DNA from: an uncultured Pseudomonas sp.
GTDB lineage: Bacteria > Pseudomonadota > Gammaproteobacteria > Pseudomonadales > Pseudomonadaceae
Assembly: GCA_937863915.1 (NCBI GenBank)
Contig: CALMID010000215.1
Location: 1 to 11,515 of the forward strand
Length of the DNA stretch: 11,515 nt
Reading direction: 5' to 3'
The position numbers and the translations under genes were made by a program. The number at the start of each line of letters is the position of its first letter. The first letter of the stretch is position 1. This document shows positions 1 through 5,734 of the stretch, in pieces. The notes beneath the pieces are model-generated. The model saw only the letters and a list, made by a program, of their open reading frames with translations. It was not told the origin of the DNA and did not search any database.

Positions 1-456
1 GCTGACCAGTTCGGCCAGGCGCAGTCCGGAGGAGTAGAACAGTTCCAGCAGCGCCTGGTCGCGGCGGGCAATGAAATCATCCTCGACACCGCCATCGAGC
101 AGCTGCTGCGCGCGATCGGCATCCAGGGCGCGCGGCAGGCGACGCTCGCTCTTGGGCGGGCTCAGGCCGTTGGCCGGGTCATGGCGGCACAGACCTTCAC
201 GCAGCAGGTACTGGTACAGCCCGCGTACCGCCGAGAGCAGGCGGCCCAGGCTACGTCCGGATAGTCCCTGCTGATGCAGGCGGGCGATCATCCGGCGCAG
301 GCGCGCGCTGTCCAGCTCGTTCCAGGTCTGCAGGCCATCCTGCTCGGCCAATGGCAGCAGCTTGAGCAGGTCGCGCTGGTAGGCGGCCAGGGTGTGCGGG
401 GAAACCTGGCGTTCGCGGCGCAGGTGTTCGAGGTAGGCGTCGAGGGCTTCGCGCAC
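1..456 (-). CDS. xerC: Tyrosine recombinase XerC, N-terminal half (3' end cut by window edge)
   Basis: Site-specific tyrosine recombinase that acts with XerD at dif to resolve chromosome dimers in the cytoplasm (family knowledge). The 152 visible residues are open throughout. They hold the N-terminal SAM-like core-binding domain (roughly residues 1-85, including [16 protein letters not shown]) and the start of the catalytic domain, ending in [14 protein letters not shown]146 in that motif matches the first catalytic Arg of the family; the remaining Arg, His and Tyr residues lie outside the window (usual length about 300). The only upstream start in this frame is GTG at 456, because an in-frame TAA (the DUF484 stop) lies 9 nt before it. 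No Shine-Dalgarno sequence is visible before the GTG, so translation probably depends on coupling to the upstream gene. Last visible gene of the lptM-lysA-dapF-DUF484-xerC operon. Identity is sure; the exact start is less so. Confidence 0.93.
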   Translation of the reverse strand, partial: MREALDAYLEHLRRERQVSPHTLAAYQRDLLKLLPLAEQDGLQTWNELDSARLRRMIARLHQQGLSGRSLGRLLSAVRGLYQYLLREGLCRHDPANGLSPPKSERRLPRALDADRAQQLLDGGVEDDFIARRDQALLELFYSSGLRLAELVS

Positions 457-462
457 GGCGCG

Positions 463-1161
463 TTAGCGCACCGAACGCAGGGGGTTGGCGAAGCGCGGCA
501 GGACGCGGGCGATGACCTCGGCCAGGTAGGCGAGGAACAGGGTGCCCAGGCTGCTCTTGTAGTGCTGCGGGTCGCTGCTGCCGATCGCCAGCACGCCATG
601 CAGGCCCTGGTGAGTCAGGCTGACCACGGCGGCCGAGCCGATCTGTGCGGCCTCGTCATCGCCGAACAGGAAACTCAGTTCGTTGGGGCGCAGTACGCCG
701 CACACGGTCTTGCCACCGGCGAGAAGGCCGCCGATGGCCTGATGGGCTTCGGCGCTGCTGACGCAGCGGCCGACCGGCAGGCCGTTGTCGCTGAACAGGA
801 TCAGGCTGACGAAGGGCACCTGGAACTCATGGCGCAGGCTGTCCTCCACCGCGCTGACCACTTCGTCGAGGCTGTTGGCATCGAGCAGGGCCAGCACCAG
901 GCGGCGGGTCTTGTCGAACAGGCGGTCGTTGTCGCGGGCCACGTCCATCAGCTGCGACAGGCGATGGCGCATCTCGATGTTGCGCTCGCGCAGCAGTTTG
1001 ACCTGGCGCTCCACCAGAGAAACCGCCTCGCCGGGCTGGTGCGGGATGCGCAGCTCGGTGATCAGTTCTTCGTGATCGACGAAGAATTCCGGATGGCGAC
1101 GCAGGTAGGCAGCGACCTGTTCGCTATCCAGCTCGGCGGGTTCCTGATGGTGTTCGCTCAT
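463..1161 (-). CDS. DUF484 family GAF-like protein
   Basis: A 232-residue cytoplasmic protein of the DUF484 family, nearly always encoded between dapF and xerC in gammaproteobacteria; its function is not established. The N-terminus (residues 12-40, [20 protein letters not shown]) is the family's typical opening. Residues about 45-85 are charged and probably helical or coiled-coil ([11 protein letters not shown]...). The rest, about 90-225, has the pattern of a GAF fold, with strands such as [13 protein letters not shown] and a late [14 protein letters not shown] motif. The ATG at 1161 overlaps the dapF stop as ATGA, which supports this start over the longer upstream extension, a low-complexity Arg-rich read-through inside dapF. 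No catalytic residues are recognisable, so ligand-sensing or scaffolding are only guesses. The stop is followed after 6 nt by the xerC GTG in the same frame. Confidence 0.93.
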   Translation of the reverse strand: MSEHHQEPAELDSEQVAAYLRRHPEFFVDHEELITELRIPHQPGEAVSLVERQVKLLRERNIEMRHRLSQLMDVARDNDRLFDKTRRLVLALLDANSLDEVVSAVEDSLRHEFQVPFVSLILFSDNGLPVGRCVSSAEAHQAIGGLLAGGKTVCGVLRPNELSFLFGDDEAAQIGSAAVVSLTHQGLHGVLAIGSSDPQHYKSSLGTLFLAYLAEVIARVLPRFANPLRSVR

Positions 1162-1988
1162 AGACGGATCTGACCTTCGTACACGCGGACGGCGGGTCCG
1201 GTCATCATAACCGGCTGCCCTGCGCCTGCCCACTCGATGGACAGCTTGCCACCGGGCAGCTCCAGTTGCACGGGCGAATCCATCCAGCCCTGGCGAATCG
1301 CCGCCACGGCGGCGGCGCAGGCGCCGGTGCCACAGGCCTGGGTTTCGCCGGCGCCACGCTCCCACACACGCAGGCGGGCCTGATGGCGGTCGAGCACCTG
1401 CAGGAAGCCGACATTGACCCGCTGCGGGAAGCGCGGATGGTGCTCCAGCTTCGGCCCCAGGCTGTGCACCGGCGCGCTGTCGACGTTGTCGACACGCAGC
1501 ACGGCGTGCGGGTTGCCCATGGATACTGCGGCCAGTTCAACCAGCTGACCGTCGACCTCCACCGGGTAGCTCAGGGCTTCGGCGTCGGCCGGGAAGGGGA
1601 TGCCGGCCGGCGCCAGGCGGGGGGCGCCCATGTCCACGCAGACCTGACCGTCCGGGCGCAGGTTGAGCTCGATGACGCCGCTCTTGGTTTCCACGCGGAT
1701 GCACTTCTTGGTGGTCAGGCGCTTGTCCATGACGAAGCGCGCGAAGCAGCGCGCGCCGTTGCCGCATTGCTCCACTTCCGAACCGTCGGCGTTGAAGATG
1801 CGGTAGCGGAAGTCCACGTCCGGGCTGGTCGGCGCCTCGACGATCAGCAGCTGGTCGAAACCGACGCCGGTGTGCCGGTCGCCCCACTGCTTGGCGTGCT
1901 TGGGCTGGATGTGCGCGTGCTGGCTGATCAGGTCGAGGACCATGAAGTCGTTGCCCAGGCCGTGCATCTTGGTAAAGCGCAGCAGCAT
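1158..1988 (-). CDS. dapF: Diaminopimelate epimerase DapF
   Basis: Converts LL-diaminopimelate to the meso form, the penultimate step of lysine synthesis and the source of the peptidoglycan cross-linking residue; cytoplasmic and cofactor-independent. Length 276 aa is normal for the family. The two-cysteine acid/base pair is visible: C75 in [13 protein letters not shown] and C219 in [12 protein letters not shown]. The N-terminal [15 protein letters not shown] and the internal GNPHAVL (158-164) are also family signatures. The ATG lies 6 nt after the lysA stop, and the TGA overlaps the DUF484 ATG by 4 nt, so translation is probably coupled along lysA-dapF-DUF484. The enzyme's product feeds LysA, encoded immediately upstream. 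No truncation or missing residue is seen. Confidence 0.98.
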   Translation of the reverse strand: MLLRFTKMHGLGNDFMVLDLISQHAHIQPKHAKQWGDRHTGVGFDQLLIVEAPTSPDVDFRYRIFNADGSEVEQCGNGARCFARFVMDKRLTTKKCIRVETKSGVIELNLRPDGQVCVDMGAPRLAPAGIPFPADAEALSYPVEVDGQLVELAAVSMGNPHAVLRVDNVDSAPVHSLGPKLEHHPRFPQRVNVGFLQVLDRHQARLRVWERGAGETQACGTGACAAAVAAIRQGWMDSPVQLELPGGKLSIEWAGAGQPVMMTGPAVRVYEGQIRL

Positions 1989-1994
1989 GGTCGC

Positions 1995-3242
1995 TTACTC
2001 CGGCAGCAGGCTTTCGCCGGCATAGAGTTCCTCGAGCGTCTCGCGACGGCGCACTTCGAAGGCCTGTTCGCCGTCCACCAGCACCTCGGCGGCACGGCCG
2101 CGGGTGTTGTAGTTGGAGCTCATGACGAAGCCGTAGGCACCGGCCGAGCACACGGCCAGCAGGTCGCCTTCTTCGAGCACCAGCTCGCGGTTCTTGGCCA
2201 GGAAGTCGCCGGTCTCGCAGATCGGGCCGACCAAGTCGTAGGCGCGGGCTTCACCGGCGCGCGGGCTGACCGGCACCACGTCCATCCAGGCCTGGTACAG
2301 GGCCGGGCGGATCAGGTCGTTCATCGCCGCATCGATGATGGCGAAGTCCTTGTGTTCGGTGTGCTTGAGGTATTCCACGCGGGTCAGCAGCACGCCGGCG
2401 TTGGCCACGATGGAGCGGCCAGGCTCGAACACCAGTGCCAGATTGCGCCCGGCAATGCGCTCGCGCACGGCGGCGATGTAGTCACCGGCCAGCGGCGGGG
2501 TTTCGTCCTTGTAGCGCACGCCGAGGCCGCCACCCAGGTCGAGGTGCTCGATGCGGATGCCGCGGGCGGCCAGACGGTCGATCAGCGCCAGCAGGCGATC
2601 GAGGGCGTCGAGGAAGGGCGGCAGGGTGGTCAGCTGCGAACCGATATGGCAGTCGACACCGACCACCTTGAGGTTCGGCAGTTCGGCGGCGCGGGCATAG
2701 ACGGCTTCCGCGTCGGCGATGGCGATGCCGAACTTGTTTTCCTTGAGGCCGGTGGAGATGTACGGGTGGGTACCGGCATCGACGTCCGGGTTGACCCGCA
2801 GGGAGATCGCGGCAACCTTGCCCAGCTCGGCGGCAACGACCTGCAGGCGCTCCAGCTCGACGGTGGATTCGACGTTGAAGCAGTGCACGCCGACTTCCAG
2901 CGCGCGGCGCATGTCGTCACGGCTCTTGCCGACACCGGAGAACACGATCCGGTCAGGCTTGCCGCCGGCGGCCAGTACCCGCTCCAGCTCGCCACGCGAA
3001 ACGATGTCGAAACCGGCGCCCAGGCGGGCCAGCACATTCAGCACGCCGAGGTTGGAGTTGGCCTTGACGGCAAAGCACACCAGGTGCGGGATACCGCTCA
3101 GGGCATCGGCATAGGCGCGGTACTGCGCCTCGATATGAGCGCGCGAGTAAACGTAGGTCGGCGTGCCGAAGCGCTCGGCAATGGCGGACAGGGCCACGCC
3201 TTCCGCGAACAGCTGGCCGTCGCGGCGGGAGAAAGCTTCCAT
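1995..3242 (-). CDS. lysA: Diaminopimelate decarboxylase LysA
   Basis: PLP enzyme that decarboxylates meso-diaminopimelate to L-lysine, the last step of the pathway; cytoplasmic, usually a dimer. At 415 aa it is full length. The N-terminal alanine-racemase-like TIM barrel carries the PLP lysine K60 in FAVKANSN, H199 in DCHIGSQ, the phosphate-binding GGG (237-239) and EPGR (273-276). The C-terminal beta domain holds the catalytic CETGD motif (C342 to D346) and the Y369 region [12 protein letters not shown]. The ATG at 3242 has an AAGGGG ribosome binding site 5 nt upstream and lies 9 nt after the lptM stop. It shares the lptM promoter as far as I can see. Pairing with dapF puts two consecutive pathway steps in one transcript. 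Confidence 0.98.
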   Translation of the reverse strand: MEAFSRRDGQLFAEGVALSAIAERFGTPTYVYSRAHIEAQYRAYADALSGIPHLVCFAVKANSNLGVLNVLARLGAGFDIVSRGELERVLAAGGKPDRIVFSGVGKSRDDMRRALEVGVHCFNVESTVELERLQVVAAELGKVAAISLRVNPDVDAGTHPYISTGLKENKFGIAIADAEAVYARAAELPNLKVVGVDCHIGSQLTTLPPFLDALDRLLALIDRLAARGIRIEHLDLGGGLGVRYKDETPPLAGDYIAAVRERIAGRNLALVFEPGRSIVANAGVLLTRVEYLKHTEHKDFAIIDAAMNDLIRPALYQAWMDVVPVSPRAGEARAYDLVGPICETGDFLAKNRELVLEEGDLLAVCSAGAYGFVMSSNYNTRGRAAEVLVDGEQAFEVRRRETLEELYAGESLLPE

Positions 3243-3251
3243 GATTACCCC

Positions 3252-3389
3252 TTAGAGAAAGACGTCTTTGTCGCGTTCTTTGACGGCGTCTTGGTCATCC
3301 GGATGGTACAGCGGACCTTTCTGGCCGCAGCCGGTCAGGGCACCGGCGAGGACGACGAGGGCGAGGAAGGGAAGCAGCAGGCGCTTCAT
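3252..3389 (-). CDS. lptM: LPS translocon maturation lipoprotein LptM (LppL/YifL-like)
   Basis: A 45-residue lipoprotein. The N-terminus has KR followed by a hydrophobic stretch (residues 4-18) and a lipobox LTGC, with the lipidated cysteine at C21. The mature part begins CGQKGPLY, the conserved motif of the YifL/LppL family that in E. coli was renamed LptM because it helps disulfide maturation of LptD in the outer-membrane LPS translocon. The C-terminal tail is short and charged (DAVKERDKD). The ATG is preceded by AAAGGATTCC (AGGA, about 8 nt upstream). First gene of the operon: a sigma70-type promoter lies about 35-63 nt upstream, and lysA follows after 9 nt. The family assignment is firm; the LptD role is transferred from enteric work. 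Confidence 0.92.
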   Translation of the reverse strand: MKRLLLPFLALVVLAGALTGCGQKGPLYHPDDQDAVKERDKDVFL

Positions 3390-3423
3390 GGCGGAATCCT
3401 TTGCAAAATCGTGAATGGCCCGG

Positions 3424-3452
3424 AGTATACCGACCCCCCGGCGCCTTGCCTA
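3424..3452 (-). promoter_or_regulatory. Sigma70-type promoter of the lptM-lysA-dapF operon
   Basis: Read on the minus strand, TATACT (3429-3424) is a 5/6 match to the -10 box. TAGGCA (3452-3447) is a 4/6 match to the -35 box with an optimal 17-nt spacer. Transcription would start near 3417, giving a leader of about 28 nt before the lptM ATG. No other gene lies between it and lptM. Start site not proven. Confidence 0.62.
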
Positions 3453-3499
3453 TGCGCTGCCAAGCCCGTCTGGCGGGCCTTTGACGGGGGATGACTGCC

Positions 3500-3524
3500 C
3501 AGGCCGGGCCTGCTTGTGGCAGGC
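3500..3524. repeat. Overlapping inverted repeats between lptM and the AraC-family gene
   Basis: CAGGCC-G-GGCCTG (3500-3512) is a perfect 6+6 dyad, and GCCTGC-TTGTG-GCAGGC (3508-3524) is a second perfect 6+6 dyad sharing the middle arm. They lie between the lptM promoter and the regulator's start codon, where an operator could sit. In DNA this GC-rich short dyads also arise by chance, so function is only possible. Confidence 0.35.
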
Positions 3525-3554
3525 TGTCGGCGCGTGAATCAACAAGGAGTGGAT

Positions 3555-4589
3555 ATGCAGCCGTTGGCGACACTGGCCAGCTCGGTTTCCGTGGCGTACC
3601 TGCAGGGGCTGGTCGACTATCTCGCCCGCCTGGGCATCGAGCCGGCGCAGCTGCTGGCGCTGGCCCAGCTCAGCCCGGAGATTCTGACTCAGCGCGACCA
3701 GCGCATCGCCGCTAGCACCTACCTGGAACTGCTGGGCCAGGGTGTGCGTCTGAGTGGCGACGACTGCCTCGGCCTGCACCTGGGCGAAGCCATTCGTCCC
3801 GGTTACTACGGCGTGCTCGGTTACCTGATCATGAGCTGTCCGACCCTGGCCGATGCGCTACACCGGCAGGCCCGCTATGCCGCGCTGGTCGGCAATCTGG
3901 GGCATATCGAGCTGGAGGACTGGCCGCAGGGCGACAGCCCGGAGCCGCTGGTGGTGCATCGCTGGACACCGCTGTTGCCGCAGCAGCAACGGCAGATCGC
4001 CGAGGAGACGCTGGCTGGCTGGGTGACTTTTGGCCACTGGGTCACCGGACTCGACGAGCCGCCGCTGGAGGTGCACTTCCAGCATGCGGCACCGGCCGAT
4101 ACCCGTGAGCACCAGCGCATCTTTCGCTGCCCGGTGAAGTTTGCCCAGGCACAGAATGCGCTGATCTTTCCCAAGCGCCTGCTGGCGGTGCCGCTGGGCC
4201 AGGCCGACGCCCAGGTGCGCCTGATGCTGGACGCCTACGCCGACCGCCGGCTCAGCGAGATCGAACAGGGTCACAGCGTGCTCGACCGCGCTCGCACGCT
4301 GCTGGCGCGGCAGTTGCCGGAGCAGGGTATTGAGCTGGAACAGCTGGCCGCGCAGCTGGCGCTGAGCCCGCGCACTCTGCAGCGGCGCCTGCGCGAAGCG
4401 GGGCTGTCGTTCAGCCAGCTGGTCGATGAAACCCGCCAGCAACTGGTGCTGCACTACCTGCGCGACCCGGCGCTGGAGCTGGCCGATATCGCCTTCCTGG
4501 TCGGCTTCAGTGAGGCCGGTTCGCTGGCCCGCGCCTTCCGCCGCTGGACCGGGCAGACGCCGGCCGAATACCGCCGCCAGCACAATTGA
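3555..4589 (+). CDS. AraC-family transcriptional regulator
   Basis: A 344-residue DNA-binding regulator. Residues about 15-200 match the layout of the 'arabinose-binding domain' type of N-terminal sensor (PF12625-like) found in OruR-like AraC proteins: a helical opening (AYLQGLVDYLARLGIEPAQLL), then GLHLGEAIRPGYYGVLGYLIMSCPTL. The C-terminal AraC domain is clear: first helix-turn-helix about 259-283 (LAAQLALSPRTLQRRLREAG) and second about 309-331 (DIAFLVGFSEAGSLARAFRRW), ending in GQTPAEYRRQ. The ATG at 3555 has AAGGAG 7 nt upstream, far better than the ATG at 3516. It stands alone on the plus strand, divergent from lptM and 82 nt before cyaY. Its effector and targets cannot be read from the sequence; self-regulation or control of a neighbour is a guess. 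Confidence 0.93.
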   Translation: MQPLATLASSVSVAYLQGLVDYLARLGIEPAQLLALAQLSPEILTQRDQRIAASTYLELLGQGVRLSGDDCLGLHLGEAIRPGYYGVLGYLIMSCPTLADALHRQARYAALVGNLGHIELEDWPQGDSPEPLVVHRWTPLLPQQQRQIAEETLAGWVTFGHWVTGLDEPPLEVHFQHAAPADTREHQRIFRCPVKFAQAQNALIFPKRLLAVPLGQADAQVRLMLDAYADRRLSEIEQGHSVLDRARTLLARQLPEQGIELEQLAAQLALSPRTLQRRLREAGLSFSQLVDETRQQLVLHYLRDPALELADIAFLVGFSEAGSLARAFRRWTGQTPAEYRRQHN

Positions 4590-4591
4590 GC

Positions 4592-4620
4592 GTGCCAAAG
4601 CGGTCCGGCTTGGGGATACT
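4592..4620 (+). promoter_or_regulatory. Candidate promoter of cyaY
   Basis: GTGCCA (4592-4597, 4/6 to the -35 box) and GATACT (4615-4620, 4/6 to the -10 box) are separated by 17 nt, in the short gap after the AraC-family stop codon. Transcription would begin near 4627, about 45 nt before the cyaY ATG. A small hairpin, CCTGC-GGAT-GCAGG at 4635-4648, would lie in the leader and is followed by TTTTC. Moderate box matches only. Confidence 0.4.
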
Positions 4621-4671
4621 GAGTAGCTAATCAACCTGCGGATGCAGGCAACATTTTCTGAGGGTGCGGTA

Positions 4672-5004
4672 ATGAGTTTGAGTGAAGCGCGGTTCCATGA
4701 CCTGGTCGATGCCACCCAGCAGGCGATCGAGGATGTGCTGGATGACTGCGATCTGGATATCGATCTGGAAAACAGTGCCGGCGTGCTCACCGTGCGTTTC
4801 GAGAATGGCAGCCAGCTGATCTTCAGCCGTCAGGAGCCGCTGCGTCAGCTGTGGGTGGCGGCGCGCTCCGGTGGCTTCCATTTCGACTACGACGCCGAGA
4901 GCCAGCGCTGGCTGTGCGACAGCAATGACGAGCCGCTGGGCGAGCTGCTGTTGCGCGTCACCGCCGAGCAGGCCGGTGAAGCCATTGAGTTCGAAGACCT
5001 CTGA
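4672..5004 (+). CDS. cyaY: Frataxin-like iron-binding protein CyaY
   Basis: Bacterial frataxin: binds iron and modulates the cysteine desulfurase/IscU complex in iron-sulfur cluster assembly (family knowledge); cytoplasmic monomer. The 110-residue length fits. It opens with SEARFHDLVDATQQAIEDVLDD and has the acidic ridge used for iron binding (E20, D21, D24, D25, D27, D29, D31, E33). The frataxin sheet follows (GVLTVRFENGSQLIFSRQ, LRQLWVAARSGGFHF). The ATG at 4672 is preceded by GAGGG with 7-nt spacing; the in-frame ATG at 4642 lies inside a leader hairpin and lacks a binding site. The next gene, a cysteine-rich DUF1289 protein, overlaps its 3' end, so both are likely on one transcript, ended by the strong terminator at 5265-5296. 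Confidence 0.96.
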   Translation: MSLSEARFHDLVDATQQAIEDVLDDCDLDIDLENSAGVLTVRFENGSQLIFSRQEPLRQLWVAARSGGFHFDYDAESQRWLCDSNDEPLGELLLRVTAEQAGEAIEFEDL

Positions 5005-5200
5005 CCCCGCCAGCGGGCCGCTTTCTGCCGGCCCGGCCTCGCCCTGCGTGCGCCAGTGTTGCCTGGATGCGCAGGACATCTGCCTCGGTTGCGGTCGCAG
5101 CCTCAGCGAAATCCTTGAGTGGGGCCCGGCCGATGCGGCGCGGCGCCAGGCCATCTGCGCCGCTGCGCAGACCCGGCGGCAGGCACGCGCGGCGCGCTGA
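4976..5200 (+). CDS. Small cysteine-rich DUF1289 protein
   Basis: A protein of about 74 aa carrying the DUF1289 signature: SPCVRQCCLD, then ICLGCGRSLSEILEW, with cysteines at C24, C28, C29, C36 and C39, and one more at C61. The family is often predicted to bind a metal or iron-sulfur centre, but I know of no firm function. The region after the motif is Ala/Arg-rich (AARRQAICAAAQTRRQARAAR). The frame overlaps the cyaY 3' end. The start is uncertain: GTG at 4976 (chosen) or TTG at 4985. The ATG at 4925 lies deeper in cyaY, and no ATG exists between it and the motif. No strong ribosome binding site is seen, so coupling to cyaY is likely. Sitting beside frataxin hints at an iron-related role (inference). 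Confidence 0.8.
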   Translation: MKPLSSKTSDPASGPLSAGPASPCVRQCCLDAQDICLGCGRSLSEILEWGPADAARRQAICAAAQTRRQARAAR

Positions 5201-5210
5201 CCCAGCGGTC

Positions 5211-5238
5211 TTGCTTATTCCCCCGCCTGTGGTACGGT
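5211..5238 (+). promoter_or_regulatory. Candidate rnk promoter upstream of the leader hairpin
   Basis: TTGCTT (5211-5216) and an extended -10, TGG followed by TACGGT (5233-5238), are 16 nt apart. Each box matches consensus only 3/6, but the TGn extension helps. Transcription would start near 5245 and produce a leader of about 75 nt that contains the terminator hairpin at 5265-5296. Speculative; rnk could instead be read from the cyaY promoter. Confidence 0.28.
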
Positions 5239-5264
5239 CGGATCTATCTGACCAGTCGTTCAGC

Positions 5265-5296
5265 AAACCCCGCCTTCGGGCGGGGTTTTCTTTTTT
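5265..5296 (+). terminator. Strong intrinsic terminator in front of rnk (possible leader attenuator)
   Basis: A perfect 10-bp stem, AAACCCCGCC (5265-5274) and GGCGGGGTTT (5279-5288), is closed by a TTCG tetraloop and followed by a T-rich tract (TTTTCTTTTTT, 5286-5296). This is a textbook Rho-independent terminator in the plus direction; the minus direction has only TTT after the stem. It ends the cyaY-DUF1289 transcript. Only 24 nt separate it from the rnk ATG, too few for a promoter, so rnk transcripts must pass through it. From memory, Pseudomonas rnk leaders have been proposed as attenuators in computational surveys; no direct evidence here. Confidence 0.9.
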
Positions 5297-5320
5297 GTCA
5301 TGAGGAGCGCCGTACACACC

Positions 5321-5728
5321 ATGAGTCTCAACCCGCCGATCACCATCACCCGTCTCGACCTGCAGCGCCTGGAGCGTCTGCTCGACAGCCTGGAGGACTT
5401 CGGCCCGAGTGCCCGCGCCCTGGAAACGGAGCTCGCGCGGGCCCAGGTAGTGGGCCATGACGAGGTGCCGGCCGGTGTGGTGACGATGAATTCGCGGGTG
5501 CATTGCCGCGAGGAAAGCAGCGGCAAGGATTACCACCTGACTCTGGTGTTTCCCGAGGACGCCGGCGCGGAAGGACACGTGTCGATCCTCGCGCCGGTCG
5601 GCTGTGCCCTGCTCGGTCTGTCGGTGGGCCAGCAGATCGACTGGCCGGGACCGGCCGGTAAGCCGCTGCGCCTGACCCTGCTGGCCGTGGAATATCAGCC
5701 CGAAGCGGCCGGTGCCTACCAGCACTGA
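5321..5728 (+). CDS. rnk: Regulator of nucleoside diphosphate kinase, Rnk
   Basis: GreA/GreB-related protein that binds RNA polymerase's secondary channel and was named for raising nucleoside diphosphate kinase activity and alginate production in P. aeruginosa (family knowledge). The 135 residues contain a short helical Rnk N-terminal domain (about 1-48, TRLDLQRLERLLDSLEDFG) and a GreA-type FKBP-like C-terminal domain (about 50-130). The latter includes VPAGVVTMNSRVHCRE, HLTLVFPEDA and ILAPVGCALLGLSVGQQIDW. The short N-terminus lacks the full GreA coiled coil, as usual for Rnk. The ATG at 5321 is chosen over the one at 5300, because GGAG lies 13 nt upstream and residues before it are non-conserved; that spacing is rather long. 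The gene converges on cyaA with only 6 nt between stops. Its leader carries a terminator hairpin. Confidence 0.95.
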   Translation: MSLNPPITITRLDLQRLERLLDSLEDFGPSARALETELARAQVVGHDEVPAGVVTMNSRVHCREESSGKDYHLTLVFPEDAGAEGHVSILAPVGCALLGLSVGQQIDWPGPAGKPLRLTLLAVEYQPEAAGAYQH

Positions 5729-5734
5729 GCCTGG

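Noticed and set aside
274..1173. A 299-codon plus-strand frame opposite xerC and the DUF484 gene
   Set aside because: Shadow of two confident genes, with biased Gln/Ala/Val composition and no domain.
1266..3494. A 742-codon open frame on the plus strand, opposite dapF, lysA and lptM
   Set aside because: It mirrors the codons of well-identified genes; GC-rich genes often leave the antisense frame open. The translation is rich in Gln, Ala, Gly and Val with no domain, and no ribosome binding site was noted.
3515..3531. A sigma54-like element TGGCAGG-N4-CGGC before the AraC-family gene
   Set aside because: The GG/GC spacing fits, but the -12 element is poor (CGGC rather than TTGC), and the match is within chance for this GC content.
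4635..4656. CCTGC-GGAT-GCAGG followed by TTTTC as a terminator after the AraC-family gene
   Set aside because: The stem is only 5 bp, and the short T-run is separated from it by CAACA; it more likely lies in the cyaY leader.
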